Shown here: one piece after another, positions 1 to 6,718 of the stretch | Layout of the letters: each line of letters opens with the position of its first letter | Numbering within the stretch: position 1 is the stretch's first letter | NCBI GenBank assembly: GCA_011375045.1 | Contig: DRNB01000207.1 | Location: 1 to 6,853 of the forward strand | Length of the DNA: 6,853 nucleotides | Reading direction: 5' to 3' | From: Aquifex aeolicus | Lineage (GTDB): Bacteria > Aquificota > Aquificia > Aquificales > Aquificaceae | Program-made: the position numbers and the translations under genes | The notes under the pieces: generated by a model | Seen by the model: the letters and a program-made list of their open reading frames with translations, nothing else | Database searches by the model: none | Told to the model about the DNA's origin: nothing

Positions 1-279
1 AGCACCGATATTCCCGTCAGACTGGGCGGTGAGGAGTTCGTGGTTCTCCTGCCCCACGCCCGCACCGAAGACGCCATCCGGGTAGCTGAGAGGATAAGGG
101 ACGCCTTTGAAAAGGTCATATTCCGTTTCGATACGGACGTAGTCCGTCTTACGGTCAGCGCGGGCATAGCCTCCTGCGAACCCGTCGAGTGCGGTCTCGA
201 AAGCCTGCTCTACAGAGCGGACAAGGCTATGTACAAGGCAAAGCACGAAGGTAAGAACAAGGTGGAGGTTTTCGCGTAA
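1..279 (+). CDS. GGDEF-domain protein (diguanylate cyclase), C-terminal fragment
   Basis: The reading frame is open from base 1 and ends with TAA at 277-279, giving the last 92 residues of a protein that begins outside the window. The active-site signature GGEEF is intact at residues 9-13 (bases 25-39), preceded by RL. The rest follows the GGDEF fold: LTVSAGIA near residues 54-61, then the conserved ADKAMYKAKHEGKNKV tail. GGEEF proteins normally condense two GTP into cyclic di-GMP. The inhibitory I-site (RxxD, five residues before the GG) is half visible: Asp3 is in the right place and its Arg would be the residue just before the window. The N-terminal sensor or membrane part is not visible, so the input signal is unknown. 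The gene ends 13 bp before uvrA on the same strand, so co-transcription is plausible. The domain call is firm; enzymatic activity is inferred from the intact motif. Confidence 0.93.
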   Translation, partial: STDIPVRLGGEEFVVLLPHARTEDAIRVAERIRDAFEKVIFRFDTDVVRLTVSAGIASCEPVECGLESLLYRADKAMYKAKHEGKNKVEVFA

Positions 280-292
280 ACTGTAAAAGACC

Positions 293-3076
293 ATGGACAG
301 GATAGTAATACGGGGCGCCAGACAGCACAACCTCAAAAACATAGACCTGGAGATACCCAAAAACCGCTTCGTGGTGGTAACAGGACCCTCAGGCTCCGGC
401 AAGTCCTCCCTCGCCTTCGACACCATCTACGCGGAGGGACAGAGGCGCTACGTGGAATCTCTGTCCTCTTACGCCCGTCAGTTTCTCGGGGTGATGGAGA
501 AACCCGACGTCGATCTCATCGAGGGCCTGTCGCCAGCTATAGCCATAGACCAGAAAACCACCTCCAAGAATCCGAGATCCACCGTGGGAACCGTAACCGA
601 GATCTACGACTACATGAGGGTACTCTGGGCTAATCTGGGTAAACCCCACTGCCCTTACTGCGGGAGCCTCCTCGAAGGTCTTTCAGCCCACGAGATGTTA
701 GAGAGGATATACGAGCGCTTCAGGGGAAAGCGGGTTATGGTTCTCTCCCCCGTGGTCAGGGGAAGAAAGGGGGAGTTCAGGGACCTCCTCAGAGATCTGG
801 ACCGCATGGGTTACACCCGGATAAAGGTCGACGGTGAGCTCAAAAGGATCATAGAGGTTCCACCGTTGGACAGGAGGAGGAAGCACACCATAGAGGTGGT
901 GGTGGACAGACTCATCCTCGAAGAGGAGGAAAAACCCCGCCTCCTCACCAGCATAGAGAAAGCTTTAGAGCTTGCGGGTGGACTCCTGAAGATCGAAGAG
1001 GTGGAGGGAGGCGTCGAAGAGCTGTTCAGCGAACGCCTCGTGTGTCCCGAGCACCGCTTCACCATTCCCGAGCTGTCCCCGAGGCTTTTTTCCTTCAACT
1101 CACCCTACGGTGCCTGTGAGAACTGCAAGGGACTCGGTGTAAAGTGGGAGATAGATCCAAAGCTTCTGATAGACGAAGAGGAACCCGCCGTCGACGCCTT
1201 CCGGATAGCGGACACCGCTCTCTTCAGCTACATAAAGTTTCCTGTGGCTAACGTTCTCCGCAAACTCGGCTACAGTCCGCGAACCCGGTTCTCCCGACTG
1301 CCTGCGGAGGTCAGAAGGATACTCCTTTACGGAGGCGGACAGGATTTCGAGTTCGAGGGAATCATAAGGCACCTGGAGAGGCGCTTCCTCGAGGAGGACT
1401 CAGAGAGAGTAAGGGAGGAGATAGAGGATTACATAGTGGAGAAACCCTGTCCCGAGTGCGGGGGTTCACGGCTCAGGAGCGCGGCTCTCGCTGTCCTCGT
1501 GGGTGGGAAGAACATATGGGAGATAACGGATCTGCCGGTCGGCGAAGCCAAGAAGTGGATGGACGCGCTACCCCAGAAGCTGGAGGAAAGGGACCGTCTG
1601 ATAGGGGAGAGGCTCATAAAGGAGATCTCTGAGAGGCTCGGCTTTCTGGTGAACGTGGGACTCGACTATCTTTCCCTTTCCAGAAGCGCGACCACCCTTT
1701 CGGGTGGTGAGATGCAGAGGATAAGACTTGCCACACAGGTGGGATCCAAACTGACCGGCGTCCTCTACGTTCTCGACGAACCCTCCATAGGTCTCCATCC
1801 CAGAGATACCCACAGACTCATCAGAACGCTGAAGGAGCTCAGGGACATAGGCAACACCGTTATAGTGGTCGAACACGATCCCGAAACCATAGAGTCCGCG
1901 GACTTCGTGGTGGAGCTGGGTCCCGGAGCGGGAAAGGAGGGGGGCGAGGTCGTTGTGGCGGGGACCCTCGAAGAGATGAAGAAAAACCCCCGATCCCTGA
2001 CGGGGTCCTATCTGTCCGGGCGCAGGGAGATTCCCGTCCCCTCCGAGAGAAGGAAACCGGAGGGAGCTGTCCTGAGGATAGTGGGGGCAAAAGAGCACAA
2101 CCTCAAGAACCTGACCGTGGAGATACCCGTGGGGCTTCTTGTGTGCGTAACGGGTGTTTCGGGAAGCGGGAAGTCCACGCTCATATACGATGTCCTTTAC
2201 AGGTACGCGAGAGCTTACTTTTACGGATCGAAGGAACAGCCGGGAAAGGTCGACAGGATCGAGGGTCTGGAGCACTTCGACAGGGTGATAAACGTCGATC
2301 AGTCCCCCATCGGCAGAACGCCCCGGAGCAACCCCGCCACCTACACGAAGATCTTCGATCAGATAAGGGATCTCTTCGCCGGCACTCCGGAAGCCAGAGC
2401 CCGGGGCTACAAACCCGGAAGGTTCTCCTTCAACGTCAAGGGGGGACGCTGTGAAGCCTGTCAGGGAGAGGGTGTGATAAAGGTGGAGATGCACTTCCTC
2501 CCCCCTGTTTACGTTACCTGCGACGTCTGCAAGGGCAGGAGGTACAACAGGGAAACCCTCGACGTGCTCTACAAGGGAAGGAACATCTCCGAAATCCTGG
2601 ACATGACCGTTGACGAAGCCTACGAGTTCTTCTCGAACATACCCTCCCTGAAAAGGAAGCTCCAGATCCTCAGGGACGTGGGGCTGGGCTACATAAAGCT
2701 CGGTCAACCTGCACCCACCCTCTCCGGCGGGGAGGCTCAGAGGATAAAGCTTGCCCGGGAGCTGTCCAAAAAGGAGACGGGACGCACGCTCTACCTCCTC
2801 GACGAACCCACCACGGGGCTCCACATGGACGACATAAGGAAGCTTATAAAGGTGCTCCAGAGACTTGTGGACAGAGGGAACACGGTTGTGGTGATAGAGC
2901 ACAACCTCGACGTGGTGAAGTGCGCCGACTGGATTATAGACCTCGGTCCCGAAGGTGGGGACGGAGGAGGGGAGGTCGTGGCAACGGGAACGCCTGAGGA
3001 GGTGGCTGAAAACCCCAGATCCTACACGGGCGTGTTTCTCAGAAAGTATCTCCGCGGGAGGGAAAAGGTAGCCTGA
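293..3076 (+). CDS. uvrA: Excinuclease ABC subunit A (UvrA)
   Basis: Complete 927-residue UvrA, the damage-recognition ATPase of nucleotide excision repair; as a dimer it scans DNA and loads UvrB. E. coli UvrA is 940 residues. Two ABC ATPase modules are present. The first has Walker A GPSGSGKSS at 31-39, signature LSGGE at 469-473 and Walker B DE at 495-496. The second has Walker A GVSGSGKST at 621-629, LSGGE at 810-814 and DE at 837-838. Zinc ligands are visible as three sets: C120/C123 with C386/C389; C251/H254 with C275/C278; and C720/C723 with C743/C746. The middle set is CxxH rather than the usual CxxC. The ATG at 293 is chosen because the MDRIVIRGARQHNLKN start matches the family; no clear Shine-Dalgarno precedes it, so translation may rely on the gene upstream. 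The stop codon touches the stop of convergent dnaJ. Confidence 0.98.
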   Translation: MDRIVIRGARQHNLKNIDLEIPKNRFVVVTGPSGSGKSSLAFDTIYAEGQRRYVESLSSYARQFLGVMEKPDVDLIEGLSPAIAIDQKTTSKNPRSTVGTVTEIYDYMRVLWANLGKPHCPYCGSLLEGLSAHEMLERIYERFRGKRVMVLSPVVRGRKGEFRDLLRDLDRMGYTRIKVDGELKRIIEVPPLDRRRKHTIEVVVDRLILEEEEKPRLLTSIEKALELAGGLLKIEEVEGGVEELFSERLVCPEHRFTIPELSPRLFSFNSPYGACENCKGLGVKWEIDPKLLIDEEEPAVDAFRIADTALFSYIKFPVANVLRKLGYSPRTRFSRLPAEVRRILLYGGGQDFEFEGIIRHLERRFLEEDSERVREEIEDYIVEKPCPECGGSRLRSAALAVLVGGKNIWEITDLPVGEAKKWMDALPQKLEERDRLIGERLIKEISERLGFLVNVGLDYLSLSRSATTLSGGEMQRIRLATQVGSKLTGVLYVLDEPSIGLHPRDTHRLIRTLKELRDIGNTVIVVEHDPETIESADFVVELGPGAGKEGGEVVVAGTLEEMKKNPRSLTGSYLSGRREIPVPSERRKPEGAVLRIVGAKEHNLKNLTVEIPVGLLVCVTGVSGSGKSTLIYDVLYRYARAYFYGSKEQPGKVDRIEGLEHFDRVINVDQSPIGRTPRSNPATYTKIFDQIRDLFAGTPEARARGYKPGRFSFNVKGGRCEACQGEGVIKVEMHFLPPVYVTCDVCKGRRYNRETLDVLYKGRNISEILDMTVDEAYEFFSNIPSLKRKLQILRDVGLGYIKLGQPAPTLSGGEAQRIKLARELSKKETGRTLYLLDEPTTGLHMDDIRKLIKVLQRLVDRGNTVVVIEHNLDVVKCADWIIDLGPEGGDGGGEVVATGTPEEVAENPRSYTGVFLRKYLRGREKVA

Positions 3077-4135
3077 TCACACCCCCATCCACCGGGCTAT
3101 CCGCTCCCCGAGGCTTCTTCCTGTGTCTATTCCCTCTTCCCCCATGGTTTGCGCCAGCTTCAGCAGGAGCTTCCTCTGCTTCTCGGAGACGTTTTTAGGT
3201 ATCTCCACCCTGAAGGTTACGATCAGGTTACCCCTGCCTTTCCCTGAGGGAAAACCCTCGCCGGAGATCGTCTTCGTAGCTCCGCACTCGGTTCCCGGCT
3301 CTAAAAAGATCTCCTTCTCCCCGCCTCCGAGGGTCGGGATCCTCACAACACCGCCGAGAACCGCGAGGGGATAGCTTATGGACTTTTCTAAATGAAGGTC
3401 TCTGCCTGACTTCCTGAAGATGGGATGCTCCTTCAGCACCACCCGGAGGTAAAGATCCCCGCTCGCTCCCCCGTTGAGTCCGGCGTGTCCCTTTCCTGAA
3501 ACCCTGAACACGTCCCCCTCATCGGTGCCCGGTGGAACGGAGAGCTTTATCCTGCTGGTAACCACGGCTCTTCCCCTTCCATGACAGGTGGGACACGGGT
3601 TTCTGAGGATGTAACCTCTCCCCTCGCAGACCGGACAGGGTCTGGGGAAGCTGAAGATACCGCTCACCCTTCTTCCCTTTCCGGAGCAGGAATGACACAC
3701 GGAGGTTTCCACCTTCCCCACCGCTCCCCTGCCTTCGCACCGGGGGCAGTCGACCCACCTCTCGTAGGCTACCTCCTTCTCCGTTCCAAAGGCGGCTTCC
3801 TCGAGGGTGAGGGTTAACTTCAGCCTTACGTCCTGTCCCCTTCTGGGTTTGCTCCTCCGCTCCTTCAGGAGGTTATCTATGAGTCCCTGTATGTACTCCA
3901 CAAAGTCTCTGAATCCCTTTTCGTCCCCGCTTCTCAGGATCCTGTCGTACTCCTGACGTTTCTCCGGATCCGAGAGAACGTGGTAGGCTTCGTTGATCTC
4001 CCTGAAAAGCTCGTGGGCTGAGGGGTCGGGGTTCCTGTCGGGATGGTATTTGCGGGCGAGTCTTCTGTAAGCTTTCTTGATCTCCTCCACACCCGCGCCG
4101 GGTTCCACACCGAGGATGCGGTAGTAGTCCTTCAT
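3077..4135 (-). CDS. dnaJ: DnaJ-type Hsp40 co-chaperone lacking a G/F-rich linker
   Basis: A 352-residue Hsp40 that should stimulate DnaK ATP hydrolysis and deliver unfolded clients in the cytoplasm. The J domain spans about residues 3-66 with the essential HPD at 31-33. The zinc-binding region has four CxxCxGxG repeats: CPRCEGRG (130), CHSCSGKG (147), CPVCEGRG (167) and CPTCHGRG (181). The C-terminal substrate-binding beta domains follow (GDLYLRVVLKEHPIF, then a GNLIVTFRVEIP strand). All this fits class A DnaJ. The odd part is the linker at about 69-102: the usual Gly/Phe-rich stretch is absent and a helical-looking segment (FRDFVEYIQGLIDNLLKER) followed by basic residues stands in its place. 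Start ATG (4135-4133) overlaps the coaX stop as ATGA, so the pair is translationally coupled. A second, canonical dnaJ may exist elsewhere in the genome. Confidence 0.95.
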   Translation of the reverse strand: MKDYYRILGVEPGAGVEEIKKAYRRLARKYHPDRNPDPSAHELFREINEAYHVLSDPEKRQEYDRILRSGDEKGFRDFVEYIQGLIDNLLKERRSKPRRGQDVRLKLTLTLEEAAFGTEKEVAYERWVDCPRCEGRGAVGKVETSVCHSCSGKGRRVSGIFSFPRPCPVCEGRGYILRNPCPTCHGRGRAVVTSRIKLSVPPGTDEGDVFRVSGKGHAGLNGGASGDLYLRVVLKEHPIFRKSGRDLHLEKSISYPLAVLGGVVRIPTLGGGEKEIFLEPGTECGATKTISGEGFPSGKGRGNLIVTFRVEIPKNVSEKQRKLLLKLAQTMGEEGIDTGRSLGERIARWMGV

Positions 4136-4815
4136 CCGTTAATTATAATTTTGTGCATGGCTCTGTGAAGTATAAGGGGGTCATAGGTTCCGAGTTCTTC
4201 GAAAAGAGCTCCGTCTCCTCCTGTGATGAAAACGGGGAGCTTTTCTCCCGCCTCTGCAGACCACAGGCGGACAGCCTCCCTGATGAAGGCGGTGCTTTCC
4301 CGATAGGTGCCTCCGACAACACATTCCTCCGTGCTCCTGCCGAGGGTTTCCCTGAAGGGAGCGGGCTGATAGAGGGGGATTCCCTCCGCTCGCTCCGCAA
4401 GCGCCCGGAGTTTGAGGGAGACCCCCGCCGTTACAAAGCCTCCCCTGAAGACCCCCTCCAGAAGAAGGTCCACCACAAGAGCTGTTCCCGCCATTACGAG
4501 GACGGCGCTCTGGGTGTAGAACTCCCTCACACCAAAGGCAAAGAGAACCCTGTCCACCCCGAGGGTCTGGGGCGTGCGGTACTCCACCTTAAGCGGTATA
4601 TCGGAGAGGGTTAGGAACCTCAGCTTCCCACCGAACAGCCCGGAGAGCTTCTTGTTGAGGGACTCCCTTACGGAGGAGACAGCCACAAGATCGTAGCCTC
4701 CGGCAAGCTCCTGAAGTCTGGAAGGGGAAAACCTCCCTAAGTAAACCGGCTCCTCCCCTTCGAAGAGACAGGCGTCCACCGTGGTGTTTCCCACATCGAG
4801 GGTAAGGAGCCTCAT
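4132..4815 (-). CDS. coaX: Type III pantothenate kinase (CoaX)
   Basis: A 227-residue cytoplasmic kinase that phosphorylates pantothenate, the first step of coenzyme A synthesis, and belongs to the ASKHA fold. Visible motifs are the N-terminal phosphate-binding DVGNT (residues 7-11), TLGVDR at 84-89 with the expected catalytic Asp88, AGTALVVD at 109-116, GRSTEECVVGG for the second half, and the late FITGG phosphate loop. Length is at the short end of a family usually near 250-260. In most CoaX proteins the third motif reads DxGTA; here the Asp position is Met108 (VLVMAGTA). That Asp is generally linked to the monovalent-cation site, so this copy may differ in cation dependence. It is first in a minus-strand pair with dnaJ, overlapping it by 4 bp. 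No Shine-Dalgarno is obvious; an AT-rich TTATAA lies a few bases before the ATG. Confidence 0.93.
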   Translation of the reverse strand: MRLLTLDVGNTTVDACLFEGEEPVYLGRFSPSRLQELAGGYDLVAVSSVRESLNKKLSGLFGGKLRFLTLSDIPLKVEYRTPQTLGVDRVLFAFGVREFYTQSAVLVMAGTALVVDLLLEGVFRGGFVTAGVSLKLRALAERAEGIPLYQPAPFRETLGRSTEECVVGGTYRESTAFIREAVRLWSAEAGEKLPVFITGGDGALFEELGTYDPLILHRAMHKIIING

Positions 4816-5003
4816 CTTTATAAGTTAACCTTGAAAAACAGACAGCGCACCCCGCCTTCCACAGGAGAGCAAATGTGAACCTACCTTGCCTTTACACTTG
4901 AAGGGATTCTGTCCAGCGGTAAACTTTATCAAGTAGGTCTCTTACAAGCGCTACAGTGTTCACATCCTTCGGACAAGAAGTATAAGCAAATCCTGTTTAC
5001 TTT

Positions 5004-5009
5004 TATAAT
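5004..5009 (+). promoter_or_regulatory. Perfect TATAAT -10-like hexamer upstream of the ATPase gene
   Basis: TATAAT matches the sigma-70 -10 consensus exactly and would place a transcription start near 5016, about 40 bases before the ATG. No good -35 box is found 16-18 bp upstream, and the region is AT-rich, so the match could be accidental. Confidence 0.3.
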
Positions 5010-5019
5010 CATTTACTTA

Positions 5020-5048
5020 TTTACTCATCAGCGAAAGTTGTTTATATT
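5020..5048 (+). promoter_or_regulatory. Alternative promoter close to the ATPase start (near-leaderless)
   Basis: TTTACT (5020-5025, 4 of 6 to TTGACA) and TATATT (5043-5048, 5 of 6 to TATAAT) are separated by exactly 17 bp. Transcription would start near 5055, a few bases before the ATG at 5059. This fits the lack of a Shine-Dalgarno there and would exclude the TTG at 5038 as the start. Tentative. Confidence 0.3.
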
Positions 5049-5058
5049 TATAAACGCT

Positions 5059-6075
5059 ATGGAGTTTATAGATAGAGTTGAGGAGCTGAGGAAGTTGGAG
5101 GAGGGTTTGAAGCGAGGGGAGAGTTTCGTGATAGTGGCTCCAAGGAGGTATGGGAAGACAACCCTGATAAGAAAGGTTCTGCGGGAGCTGGAAGACAAAA
5201 AGTTCCTGACCCTCTACATAGACCTCATGCCCTATGCGGACAGTGTGTCCGCCCTCTCAAAGCACATCTTTAACAGAACCCTTGATCTGCTCGGTATAGA
5301 GGGGAAGATAAGAAAACTCTCACACCTCTTCCAGATAAAGGGGAAAGCAGTCTTAAAGGAAGAGGGTATAGAGATTAACCTTGAAGTTTTCAAAGGGACG
5401 GACGAGAGGGAGATGCTCAGGGAAGCCCTTGAACTTCCAGAGAAGATAGCCAGCAGGAAGGGCAGGAGGATGGTTGTAGCTTTTGATGAGTTTGGAGAGA
5501 TATACAAGACTAACCCTCAAGCCGTAAAGCTTTTCAGGAGCGTAATCCAGCACCACGAACACACCTCCTACATCTTCGCAGGTTCTCAGGAAACGATCAT
5601 GAAGAAGGTCTTTATGGACAAGGACGGTGTATTCTTCAGGTTCGGAACCCTGGTTGAGCTCGGAGGTCTCGAGCTTAAAGACACCCTTGAGTATGCGGTC
5701 GATAACCTCGGAGTGCCTGCCGATGAGTTTGTAGAGATGTTCAAGCTCCTCAAAGGGCATCCCTATTACCTTGCAAGGGTTATAGAAAAAGTCAGGAGCG
5801 GTAAGGAGATTCTCAATGCTCTTGAGGAACTTGTGGAGGAGGAGAAAGCTTATATAGAACTCCTTGTAGAGCGTGTGCTGAGCATGAAACACGCTCTTGA
5901 AGTTCTCAGAGCGATTGCAAGAGAAAAGAACCCCTACGAAGTCCTTGAGGTAAAGGATCAGGTTGTAAACCGAACTCTGAACAAACTTATCAGCTACGGC
6001 TATCTGAGAAGGGTAGGAAGAGGAGTGTATGAGTTCACAGACCCGTTACTGGAGCTTTATTTGAAGGAAAGGTAA
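5059..6075 (+). CDS. ATPase_2-family (COG1672-like) P-loop ATPase with C-terminal winged helix
   Basis: A 338-residue P-loop ATPase. The family start is visible as MEFIDRVEELRKLEEGL. Walker A is PRRYGKTT at 28-35, the form typical of the ATPase_2 group common in archaea and hyperthermophilic bacteria. Walker B is MVVAFDE at 138-144, followed by YIFAGSQETIM, a sensor-like strand. The C-terminus (from about 280) looks like a winged helix, ending RRVGRGVYEFTDPLLELYL. Such proteins are usually of unknown function; the winged helix suggests DNA binding or regulation. No signal peptide or membrane segment is seen. ATG 5059 is preferred because it gives the family N-terminus; an in-frame TTG at 5038 would add seven residues (MFIFINA). 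The gene is less GC-rich than uvrA-dnaJ-coaX, and its stop lies 10 bp from a CRISPR array. A role in CRISPR function is not shown; proximity is the only link. Confidence 0.85.
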   Translation: MEFIDRVEELRKLEEGLKRGESFVIVAPRRYGKTTLIRKVLRELEDKKFLTLYIDLMPYADSVSALSKHIFNRTLDLLGIEGKIRKLSHLFQIKGKAVLKEEGIEINLEVFKGTDEREMLREALELPEKIASRKGRRMVVAFDEFGEIYKTNPQAVKLFRSVIQHHEHTSYIFAGSQETIMKKVFMDKDGVFFRFGTLVELGGLELKDTLEYAVDNLGVPADEFVEMFKLLKGHPYYLARVIEKVRSGKEILNALEELVEEEKAYIELLVERVLSMKHALEVLRAIAREKNPYEVLEVKDQVVNRTLNKLISYGYLRRVGRGVYEFTDPLLELYLKER

Positions 6076-6195
6076 AAAGTATTCAGTTGCAATCCCTTCT
6101 TTTATTCAGGGCATTTCAACGAAGCAAAAGCTTGCCGATAGTGTGTCTACCAAGAAAACGTCGCAATCCCTTCTTTTTTTCAGGGCATTTCAACT

Positions 6196-6226
6196 GGGGA
6201 TCCCTTCAGGGATCCCCTTTTATTTT
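6196..6226 (+). terminator. Intrinsic-terminator-like hairpin inside CRISPR spacer 2
   Basis: Arms GGGGATCCC (6196-6204) and GGGATCCCC (6209-6217) form a perfect 9-bp GC-rich stem around a TTCA loop. TTTTATTTT (6218-6226) follows on the plus strand. This is the layout of a rho-independent terminator and it points the right way to stop transcripts running out of the ATPase gene. It lies wholly in a spacer, so it was most likely captured from an invader; any present function as a terminator is inference. Confidence 0.5.
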
Positions 6227-6494
6227 GTCCTGTCGCAATCCCTTCTTTTTTTCAGGGCATTTCAACAAGTGTATGAGCAACTGAAGGAAGGGCGACTGTT
6301 CACGGTTGCAATCCCTTCTTTTTTTCAGGGCATTTCAACCAAATAATGCAGGAAGCTCAGCGGCTGATCGCCGAAGGAAAGGTTGCAATCCCTTCTTTTT
6401 TTCAGGGCATTTCAACAAAGGATCATATAAATCCCGAACTTAAGGGGGTTATTAGCGTTGCAATCCCTTCTTTTTTTCAGGGCATTTCAACATA

Positions 6495-6524
6495 GCACTC
6501 ATCAGTATTTTTACTGATGAGTGC
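6495..6524. repeat. Perfect 13-bp inverted repeat inside CRISPR spacer 6
   Basis: GCACTCATCAGTA (6495-6507) and TACTGATGAGTGC (6512-6524) are exact reverse complements separated by TTTT, taking up 30 of the 43 spacer bases. The crRNA would fold on itself in either orientation. Confidence 0.9.
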
Positions 6525-6718
6525 GAAGAGATAAGTTGCAATCCCTTCTTTTTTTCAGGGCATTTCAACTGCAAGGCATCTGCAGAGTTATAAGGAGACT
6601 CACCGTCATGTTGCAATCCCTTCTTTTTTTCAGGGCATTTCAACTGAACCTTGGTGGTGTAAAAAAACTTTTTAGGAGGTGTAGTTGCAATCCCTTCTTT
6701 TTTTCAGGGCATTTCAAC

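Larger units (their letters stand above)
4816..5058. other. Divergent intergenic region between coaX and the ATPase gene
   Basis: No convincing ORF or RNA gene is seen here. The region becomes AT-rich towards the ATPase gene and holds TTTAC repeated three times (4996, 5012 and 5020). An 8-bp inverted pair, ATGTGAAC (4873-4880) and GTTCACAT (4958-4965), sits 77 bp apart and could be an operator pair or chance. Since coaX leaves to the left and the ATPase to the right, promoters for both should lie here. Confidence 0.6.
6086..6718 (-). CRISPR. CRISPR array: nine 35-bp repeats, eight spacers, probably transcribed leftward
   Basis: Repeats lie at 6086-6120, 6160-6194, 6232-6266, 6305-6339, 6382-6416, 6457-6491, 6535-6569, 6610-6644 and 6684-6718. 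On the plus strand each begins GTTGCAATCCCTTC, has a T-run, and ends CAGGGCATTTCAAC. Spacers are 39, 37, 38, 42, 40, 43, 40 and 39 bp. Six repeats are identical. The first has A at 6104 in the T-run; the second and third read GTCGC at their left end (C at 6162 and 6234). The repeat is an imperfect palindrome with CCCT/AGGG and GTTG/CAAC arms. On the minus strand it ends ATTGCAAC, close to the ATTGAAAC ending typical of type I-B and type III repeats, which would be the 8-nt crRNA handle. This and repeat decay at the left end put the leader at the right. No cas gene is in the window, so the effector type is unknown. Confidence 0.98.

Noticed and set aside
1568..2902. 444-codon open frame on the minus strand inside uvrA
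   Set aside because: It is antisense to highly conserved UvrA sequence, has no recognisable domain, and arises from the GC-rich codon bias of uvrA.
4153..4614. 153-codon plus-strand open frame
   Set aside because: It is antisense to coaX, whose motifs are clear; no independent support.
4900..4908. GAAGGGATT in the intergenic region matches 9 bases of the CRISPR repeat (minus strand)
   Set aside because: The flanks do not match the repeat and a 9-base hit is easily expected by chance; not a repeat remnant.
5038..5058. TTG at 5038 as the ATPase start
   Set aside because: It adds MFIFINA before the family-like MEFIDR start and lies in a probable promoter; ATG 5059 is preferred.
5353..5892. 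179-codon minus-strand open frame inside the ATPase gene
   Set aside because: It is a shadow of the ATPase reading frame with no recognisable family.
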